A stretch of DNA of 64,000 nucleotides from Litorimonas sp039975855. Its GTDB lineage: Bacteria; Pseudomonadota; Alphaproteobacteria; Caulobacterales; Maricaulaceae. Position numbers and translations under genes: made by a program. A model generated the notes under the pieces. It did no database searches, was not told the DNA's origin, and worked only from the letters and a program-made list of their open reading frames with translations. Location: contig JBDWGH010000004.1 of assembly GCA_039975855.1 (NCBI GenBank), forward strand, positions 248,001 through 312,000, given 5' to 3'. Positions 57,989 through 64,000 of this stretch are shown here, one piece after another (position 1 is the first letter of the stretch; each line of letters starts with the position of its first letter).

Positions 57989-60718
57989 CTATCGCTTTCT
58001 CAAAGCTGCCGCGAGATCATCTGCTTTCGCCTCTTTCAAAGCTGCGCAGAGCTCAATGCTCTCCAGGGTTTGCAGGAGACTTCGCTCATATCCTGGCATC
58101 AACTCAGCATTCGCTTCGACGAAAGCCTGCACGTCGTCACGGCCTTCAATTGAGCATGTATTGCGGCCAAGTCCAGGCAAGCCGCCCTTTCGCACATCAG
58201 GGACTTTTTTGACGTAAGTCGGCAGGTTAGCCTTAACCCACTCCCAAGTCTGGTCGCCAAACTTCTCTGACGCCAGCAACCCGTTCAAAACGGTTCCGGC
58301 TTGGCGTCCTGTCAAAGCACTATCTTCCGCCAAGACAACGTCGGCCAGTAGCATTTGATAGACTTCTTCATCCTGTGTTGAGGCCAACGCACCTGCGGCC
58401 GCGCCTTTTTCGAGAGACGAACCGCTGGCCGCCATATCGAGCATTGGTTGATAAGCTGCTTTTCCGCCACTTCGCATGGTTTCACGTAACGCTAAGCCCA
58501 ACATGTTTGGCGCGAGTTTCGACTTATCCGTCTCTCCATCCAAACCTAAATATTGGCGACCGCCCTTGGTCATCAGCTTTGTAATGTCCTCGTCCTTCCC
58601 GGTACCAACCAAGAGGTTCGCCAGAGTTGGCGCTAGTAAATTACCTTCCACAGTGTCTGTGCCGACAATGCGGTCATATCGCGCTTTATATGTTTTCATC
58701 ACATATTGCGCGAGCTCATCACGGCTTTCGGAGAGCTGACGACGCATAAACCCAAGCAATGCTGTGGAACCTGAGGCCACATCATATTCGGGATGGTCAG
58801 CAAAAGCGCTCATACCGTCGAGAAAAACGCTGGCTTCAACTTCACCCGCGCGGAAGGCTGCAACCAAACTATCTTGGGCGGTCAACGCTTCACGGGTATT
58901 TAATTGATCCAAATTATCAACCAGAGAGGCCCATGAGGAGCTATCCATGGTAAATCGGTAATAGCCTGCCCCATTTTGATTAAGCGTAACCCAATCGACT
59001 TTACCCGGGATATTCATCTCAGTCTCATTCTGATCAAGCAAAGTACATTGCTTGCCGACCGTGCCGTTTTGACCATATGCAATACAGACAGGTATTTCCC
59101 AGCTCTGACCTTGCTGGGTGTTCGACCCGAGGGGCGCATAACGGGATTGGCTCAATACGAGGCCAGTAAACTCACCCGTGCCTTTGGCTTGATCGGTGAA
59201 AATATTCGCTTTGACGAGCGGCAGCCCTGGTTGGTCTACAAAACTCTTCATCGCTGAAACGACATCCGGATTACCAGAACCATCGGCGATAGATTGGAAA
59301 AAATCATCTCCCGTGGCGACATCATCAGCGTAGCGATCCATATGCAAGCGAACGCCTTTTTGAAAAGCGTCCTCACCGAGATAACTCTCAAACATGGACA
59401 GCACTCCGCCACCCTTCCGGTATGTAATACCGTCAAATTGATCCATCACATTTTCAGACCGCGCCAACGGTTCGCGAACTTTTCGGGTTGTTGAGAGCGT
59501 ATCAATATTCATCGCACCCAATGACGCGTTCAATGTCACTCGGTCATAATTTCCATCTGGATAGGCAATATCAATTGCCTTATTTCCCATCCACGTCGCG
59601 AAGGCTTCATTAAGCCAAATATCTTCCCACCAAACAGGTGTAACGAGATTTCCGAACCATTGATGCGCTAGCTCGTGAGAATGAACCCGGTCATATCCGC
59701 GCTTCTGACGCAAAGGAGCATTATCATCCAAAAGGAGAAGATACTCACGGTAAACAATGGCTCCCGGATTCTCCATCGCTCCAAACGCATAGTCAGGTGC
59801 AGCGATCAAATCGAGCTTCTCATACGGATATGGTGTCCCAAAATACTCTTCTAATGCTGTTAAAATTGGCTCCGTGCCTTTCAAAGCATAGTCTAGGTTT
59901 TTGCCCTCTCCTTTGGCGGCAATCGCGCGCAACTCCAGAGGTGTCTTGCGAACGGAATTTGGCGGGATCGTCCCAAAATCATTCATTTCATAAGGGCCAA
60001 CGGCAAACGCAATCAGATAGGTTGGCAAGGGACGCGTTTGCGCAAACTGATGCTTCGTCCATGTTTCACCATTTACATCGACCTCTGTTGTTTCAGTTTC
60101 GGGCGTGTTGGAAATAACGACCTCGTCGGATGGTGACGTGATGGACAGCGTGAAAGGCACTTTGAATTTAGGTTCATCAAAACTTGGGAAGGCCTCACGA
60201 GCACCAAGGGGCTCAAATTGCGTGACTATATAGGCGTCTTCTCCACGTTTGACTTGATAGGCGGAATTGAGATTTTGGTTATACGGCGTTTCGTACTCCA
60301 AAGTGATAACACCCTCACCAGCCGGAATGTCTCCATCAGCCGTCAAATAGGCCAAACCCGACGGTGCCTCGTCCAAAGGGATGGCAGTGAAGTTCAGCGC
60401 GGTCGTGGACCCATCCGCATGGTCAATTCGCGCAGATGGAACCGTCATTTCCTTTGCGTGTATCCAAATACGATCCGTGTCTTCATTGACCAGCATATCA
60501 ATCTTGACCGTTCCGGACATCCCATCTTTTTGCGGATCAATCATCATATCAATACGGTAGCTTTTGGGCGTCACCGTATCAGGCAATTGCGCATGCGGAA
60601 TGTTTGTAAAAACCTGCTTTGCCGATGCGGAGGTTTCGGAACTTACATCGGCTGGAGGCTGGCAAGCCGCAAAGAGAACTGCCGCGCTAGCCGCGAGGAG
60701 GAGTTTTGAAAAGCGCAT
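57989..60718 (-). CDS. M1 family metallo-aminopeptidase lipoprotein
   Basis: 909 residues. A zinc aminopeptidase that removes N-terminal residues from peptides. A lipoprotein signal (LFAACQPP, Cys19) is followed by the M1 N-terminal beta domain, with the substrate-binding GAMENPG loop, then the catalytic HELAHQWFGN (HExxH) and the downstream Glu in LNEAFATW. A long alpha-helical C-terminal ERAP1_C-like domain (about 550-900) completes the family layout. Placement in the outer envelope suggests peptide scavenging. A terminator follows. Confidence 0.95.
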   Translation of the reverse strand: MRFSKLLLAASAAVLFAACQPPADVSSETSASAKQVFTNIPHAQLPDTVTPKSYRIDMMIDPQKDGMSGTVKIDMLVNEDTDRIWIHAKEMTVPSARIDHADGSTTALNFTAIPLDEAPSGLAYLTADGDIPAGEGVITLEYETPYNQNLNSAYQVKRGEDAYIVTQFEPLGAREAFPSFDEPKFKVPFTLSITSPSDEVVISNTPETETTEVDVNGETWTKHQFAQTRPLPTYLIAFAVGPYEMNDFGTIPPNSVRKTPLELRAIAAKGEGKNLDYALKGTEPILTALEEYFGTPYPYEKLDLIAAPDYAFGAMENPGAIVYREYLLLLDDNAPLRQKRGYDRVHSHELAHQWFGNLVTPVWWEDIWLNEAFATWMGNKAIDIAYPDGNYDRVTLNASLGAMNIDTLSTTRKVREPLARSENVMDQFDGITYRKGGGVLSMFESYLGEDAFQKGVRLHMDRYADDVATGDDFFQSIADGSGNPDVVSAMKSFVDQPGLPLVKANIFTDQAKGTGEFTGLVLSQSRYAPLGSNTQQGQSWEIPVCIAYGQNGTVGKQCTLLDQNETEMNIPGKVDWVTLNQNGAGYYRFTMDSSSWASLVDNLDQLNTREALTAQDSLVAAFRAGEVEASVFLDGMSAFADHPEYDVASGSTALLGFMRRQLSESRDELAQYVMKTYKARYDRIVGTDTVEGNLLAPTLANLLVGTGKDEDITKLMTKGGRQYLGLDGETDKSKLAPNMLGLALRETMRSGGKAAYQPMLDMAASGSSLEKGAAAGALASTQDEEVYQMLLADVVLAEDSALTGRQAGTVLNGLLASEKFGDQTWEWVKANLPTYVKKVPDVRKGGLPGLGRNTCSIEGRDDVQAFVEANAELMPGYERSLLQTLESIELCAALKEAKADDLAAALRKR

Positions 60719-60859
60719 AAAATAGTCCCGTATTCTTATTCTGTCAGTTTATTTAGGCGCGGCCTATCGCATCGTCTCGGGTAAATCATGCCAATTTCAC
60801 GTGATAGGAAGTAAAAATCAAACTCGCTATTTAGAAAGTTATGCTATAACACTCCGCGA

Positions 60860-61870
60860 ATGAGTGCGAACAGCGACATATCAGAAGCCGATTTAAAGGC
60901 CACAGCGGATGATCGGTTCGATCAACCCAACAGGCGTGGCCGCCCTGGTCGCCTGCCGCCAGATCATTCTGCGGTAATCACGCGCAGGATAACGGCGTTG
61001 GCCGTTGGGCTGGGTATCGTTATGGCTGTCGGTAAATTGTGGCTATGGGGTGAAACAGGAAGTGTAGGTATATTAGCGTCTCTTGTTCATTCGGCGCTCG
61101 ACATGTTCGGTGCAATTGCGAGTTTTATAGCCGTTCGTTTTGCCGCAAGAAGACCCAATCCCGAATATCGGTTTGGCTTTGGGAAGGCCGAGAGTTTCTC
61201 AGCTGTTTTTCAGGTCTGCCTTGTGGTTCTGGGTGCCGCACATTTACTACAAGAAGTCTTTGGTCACTTGGGCCACTCTCATCCCGTTACTCAAACGGGC
61301 CCTGCGATAATGGTGCTTATCGTTTTTATCGCACTGACTCTCTGGCTTATTATTGCACAAAGCTGGGCAGTTCGCGCCACAGGATCAATCGCCGTGCGAG
61401 GAGACCGGGCGCATTACATAGCGGATTTGTTAGCGAATATTTTCGTCATCATCGGCATTGCCGTCGCAAGTTATACCCCCTTTGCTTGGGCAGACTCCCT
61501 CGTTGGAGGCCTGATGGCGCTTTGGCTGCTATATACTGCATTTCAAATTGCACGATTGGCGTGGGGGCAATTGATGGACCGCGAACTTAATCCTGATGAG
61601 CGGCGTGCAATCAAACGTCTCGCTATGTCCGACACTTCGGTTCGCGCCGTCACAGATCTGCGAACCCGCGCCGCTGGACCACATTTGCATATTCAAATGC
61701 GCTTGGATCTCGATGAGAGCCTAACCTTATCCCAAACGCATGACCTCGTTATGGCAGCAGAAAAACGGATTATGGATGCGTTTCCAGCGGCCGATGTGCT
61801 CATCTATCCGCACCCAGCTGGTTGCGGCCATAATCATGGGAATGTCCGTTTTCAGACCCCGCGGGCCTAG
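60860..61870 (+). CDS. Cation diffusion facilitator (CDF) family transporter
   Basis: 336 residues. CDF proteins export Zn, Fe, Mn or Co in exchange for protons. About six helices are followed by a cytosolic metal-binding domain. The metal site pairs are visible as HSALDMFGA in TM2 and HYIADLLANI in TM5 (HxxxD both times, as in zinc-type CDFs). A His-rich C-terminal end (HPAGCGHNHGN) adds possible metal ligands. The N-terminal 45 residues are hydrophilic and Arg/Asp-rich. The metal is not resolved. Confidence 0.9.
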   Translation: MSANSDISEADLKATADDRFDQPNRRGRPGRLPPDHSAVITRRITALAVGLGIVMAVGKLWLWGETGSVGILASLVHSALDMFGAIASFIAVRFAARRPNPEYRFGFGKAESFSAVFQVCLVVLGAAHLLQEVFGHLGHSHPVTQTGPAIMVLIVFIALTLWLIIAQSWAVRATGSIAVRGDRAHYIADLLANIFVIIGIAVASYTPFAWADSLVGGLMALWLLYTAFQIARLAWGQLMDRELNPDERRAIKRLAMSDTSVRAVTDLRTRAAGPHLHIQMRLDLDESLTLSQTHDLVMAAEKRIMDAFPAADVLIYPHPAGCGHNHGNVRFQTPRA

Positions 61871-61929
61871 ATGAAAAAGACAACAGCGCGTTAAGGCTTC
61901 ATTTGCCATGTTCGCGTTAAAGATATGTG

Positions 61930-62622
61930 ATGCGGACGCTTTATCATTTCCCCCTGCACCCGCCTTCACGCATGGCTCGAATTACTCTGGCCGAAAAAAA
62001 GCTGAAGGTGCGTGAGACTGCAGTAAACCCATGGGAGCCAGAGCCAGAATTTTCGGCTCTAACGGCGGAAGGCATGCCGCCTGTATTAGTTGATCTCACG
62101 CAACATGGCACGCTAACGATCAGCGGCGTACGGGCGATATCCGAATATGCAAATGACGGATCGAACCGAAATCCATTGCTGTCAGAGGATGCTTTTGAAC
62201 GCGCCGAGGCCCGAAGACTTTGCGCCTGGTTCGACGAGCGCTTCACAGCAGAAGTCGACGCTTATATTCTAGCAGAAAAAGTTGAACGGGCCGTCCTGTC
62301 GCAAACGCAATATGATGTTGGCCCTGCTGACCCCGAAGTGTTGCGTGAAGGCCGGGCATATTTGGCAAATCATTTAACCTATCTAACATCTTTATTGGAA
62401 AAGCGCGATTGGTTGGCAGGTCGGCGGTACTCGCTTGGAGATATTGCGGCTGCCGCACATCTATCTTGTCTAGATTTTTTAGGTGAGGTTTCCTGGCGGG
62501 AATACCCAATCCTCAAAGATTGGTATCAAAAGATAAAATCTCGGCCAGCGTTCCGTCCCATTTTAGGAGATCGGCAACCCGGTCTACGCGCACCGCGCCA
62601 CTATACCGATTTGGACTTCTAA
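61930..62622 (+). CDS. Glutathione S-transferase family protein
   Basis: 230 residues. A thioredoxin-like N-domain (RTLYHFPLHPPSRMARITLAEKKL, PPVLVDLTQHGTLTISGVRAI) is followed by an alpha-helical C-domain (RAEARRLCAWFDERF, RDWLAGRRYSLGDIAAAAHLSCLDFLG). The Ser in the first helix region (PSRMAR) may be the catalytic residue. Substrate is unknown. An ATG at 61930 is used in place of a GTG three bases before it. It lies 57 bases after the CDF gene, possibly in one operon. Confidence 0.9.
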   Translation: MRTLYHFPLHPPSRMARITLAEKKLKVRETAVNPWEPEPEFSALTAEGMPPVLVDLTQHGTLTISGVRAISEYANDGSNRNPLLSEDAFERAEARRLCAWFDERFTAEVDAYILAEKVERAVLSQTQYDVGPADPEVLREGRAYLANHLTYLTSLLEKRDWLAGRRYSLGDIAAAAHLSCLDFLGEVSWREYPILKDWYQKIKSRPAFRPILGDRQPGLRAPRHYTDLDF

Positions 62623-62695
62623 TAAGAGTTGTCTTGGCACAATTGCATAGGCTGCTATAGCTCTTGCAAATTCAGCTATTTAAAGTTTTCGCACT

Positions 62696-63772
62696 ATGTT
62701 TCGCCAATTCCTAAAATCAATCATTCTTGGCTTCACCGTCTTCATGATTATTGGCACTCTCTCGCCTGCCTCTGCGCAACTCACGAGGGACGGTCGAGCA
62801 GATGCCAGTATTGATTCAGCTCAAGACATGCTCGCGTGGATGCAAGAGTCTGGCGCGGTCGTACAAGAATTGATGCCGTTAATGGGAGACGATCTCCTGG
62901 GGGCCTTGCTTGCGCCCGTTTCAGGTGACGTTATTGATCTGGACGAATTAAGACTTGCCGTTGATGCATATGAAGAGGCGCGTGTTGAAATTCTAGCACG
63001 CTCTCAAGCTAGAATTGATGCCCTGCCGGCCCCGGAAAGATGGAATTTTGATCGGTCGCTATTTTCCAGCATAGAGCGTGGAATTTATAAAGCGACGCAA
63101 CAACAATACTCCGACCTACAAGATACCCAGGATGCGTTTGCATCAATATCTAACGATATGCTGATCGGGTTCCGCAAATTATCCAATGAGGAAGAAATCG
63201 ACTTACAAGCGATTTTGGGTCGTATCAGCGAAACAAGTATACGTGTCCTACTGTCAGAGAACCGCGTGCTTGAAGCTTTCACAGCGGCCATGCCATCAGA
63301 GTCCCCCAATAAGAATTTTCACCAAATTATGTTAGCGCTTAATAACTCCACGCTAGTCGATATGGAAATGCTGGCAGAGTATGAAATGTACGTAGACCCA
63401 ATATCAATTCGCCAAGAATATGGACGGCGAATGCAGGCAGCATTGAGTGAAATTCCGAATCTAATCCGAACCGGAAGACGTAAAATTGAGACCCAAAATG
63501 AAAGCTATCGAAACAACCTCACAAATAGTCGATTGACGGATAAGGAACGCAAGCTTTTAAACGATGTAATACCGGCGACGCTAACCTTTAGTCAGAGTTT
63601 CGATATCGAGCAGCAGCTTTATGATAACGATCTTAAAACTGCTAGACTCTACATGTCTGACAGAACAGACGAGGAAATAGAGGCGGAATCTGAAGCGATC
63701 ACAGCCCAGCTCCCCAGCCTATTGGACCAACGCATGTCCATCATGATGGGCCGCATGGCGTCTTTGCAGTAA
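62696..63772 (+). CDS. Secreted alpha-helical protein of unknown function
   Basis: 358 residues, unrecognised. A signal peptide (ending SPASAQ near residue 27) is followed by an almost entirely helical, acidic chain with long amphipathic stretches and no cysteines in the mature part. It resembles periplasmic coiled-coil or adhesin-like proteins only in general composition. The final bases overlap nothing; the stop codon ends one base before the GTG of queG. It may share a transcript with queG. Confidence 0.75.
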   Translation: MFRQFLKSIILGFTVFMIIGTLSPASAQLTRDGRADASIDSAQDMLAWMQESGAVVQELMPLMGDDLLGALLAPVSGDVIDLDELRLAVDAYEEARVEILARSQARIDALPAPERWNFDRSLFSSIERGIYKATQQQYSDLQDTQDAFASISNDMLIGFRKLSNEEEIDLQAILGRISETSIRVLLSENRVLEAFTAAMPSESPNKNFHQIMLALNNSTLVDMEMLAEYEMYVDPISIRQEYGRRMQAALSEIPNLIRTGRRKIETQNESYRNNLTNSRLTDKERKLLNDVIPATLTFSQSFDIEQQLYDNDLKTARLYMSDRTDEEIEAESEAITAQLPSLLDQRMSIMMGRMASLQ

Positions 63773-63773
63773 T

Positions 63774-64000
63774 GTGGTCAACTCACGCCCATCCAATCCC
63801 CTAAAGGCCCTGTCTAAACGCGCAGAATCGCTTGGGTTTACGCGTCCACATATTGTTGCTCTTTCCACATTCGGCACGACGGCGGGCGAAGGTCTACGAG
63901 CTGCCGTGTCAGCGGGGCATCACGGGTCGATGGAGTGGTTAGCCAAGACAGCCTTTCGCCGGTCTCATCCACAGAATCTATGGCCGGACGCGAAATCCGC
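63774..64000 (+). CDS. queG: Epoxyqueuosine reductase, N-terminal fragment
   Basis: The first 75 codons of QueG, cut by the window end. QueG reduces epoxyqueuosine to queuosine in tRNA using cobalamin and iron-sulphur clusters. Seen here are LKALSKRAESLGF near the start, then EGLRAAVSAGHHGSMEWLAK and RRSHPQNLWPDAKSA, which is the family's N-terminal pattern before the cobalamin-binding part. The start is GTG at 63774, one base after the previous stop codon. An ATG at 63772 runs in another frame to a stop within 11 codons. Confidence 0.88.
   Translation, partial: MVNSRPSNPLKALSKRAESLGFTRPHIVALSTFGTTAGEGLRAAVSAGHHGSMEWLAKTAFRRSHPQNLWPDAKS

Overview
The window looks like a piece of the chromosome of a marine, stalked or budding-type alphaproteobacterium of the Caulobacterales/Maricaulales group (Hyphomonadaceae-like). 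The pointers are ChpT beside a CheY-like receiver and a CheR, a perfect CtrA box in front of an EipA (DUF1134) gene, a CC0125-type lipoprotein, a 41-residue L36, YnbE/YdbL, and many secreted lipoproteins with moderate GC content. No rRNA, tRNA, CRISPR array, integrase, transposase or phage gene is visible. The window is mostly vertical core genome with small accessory inserts. Both ends cut a gene: an M19 dipeptidase on the left and the first 75 codons of queG on the right.

Layout. 1-7.1 kb: dipeptidase, an AT-rich membrane protein, a dispersed RNA-like repeat, TPR protein, rpmJ, a GH103 lytic transglycosylase overlapping a DUF2147 gene, a desaturase divergent from a Crp/Fnr regulator, and TerC. 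7.1-12.7 kb: ynbE-ydbL, a secreted unknown, then the signalling block chpT / degenerate histidine-kinase-like protein / receiver / cheR, the last three joined by ATGA overlaps. 12.7-19 kb: pheS-unknown-pheT, a saccharopine-dehydrogenase-like/DUF4166 fusion, and a YhbS-type acetyltransferase. 19-25.6 kb: eipA with its CtrA box, oxyR divergent from katG with an OxyR-like operator between them, and lepA. 25.6-31.4 kb: a DUF4062 protein (possible defence gene), EF-hand lipoprotein, YodC-like protein, an SDR/DUF4329 pair, an MscS channel, and an AhpD-like enzyme with a palindromic operator.

31.6-45.1 kb: DEAD-box helicase, a large DUF305/LVIVD fusion lipoprotein, DoxX, argF, GMC oxidoreductase, animal-type haem peroxidase with a PKD-like domain, NTF2-like lipoprotein, APC permease, and an Amidohydro_3 lipoprotein flanked by short repeats. 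45.1-49.6 kb: a long intergenic region with RNA-like structure, CC0125-type lipoprotein, polytopic membrane protein, serine hydrolase, uppP. 49.6-56.1 kb: gltD-GFA-gltB. 56.1-64 kb: Tat-exported FAD oxidase, second copy of the dispersed repeat, M1 aminopeptidase, CDF transporter, GST, secreted unknown, queG start.

Themes. There is a strong oxidant and electrophile theme: KatG/OxyR, AhpD-like, animal peroxidase, GFA, GST, DoxX. There is also an envelope theme: EipA, YnbE/YdbL, lytic transglycosylase, UppP, MscS, lipoproteins. The signals least explained by known genes are the duplicated ~290-bp intergenic element with a compensatory base change, a structured 45.3-45.7 kb region, the receiver/CheR operon headed by a degenerate kinase-like protein, and several operator-like palindromes. 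No function is claimed where none is recognised.
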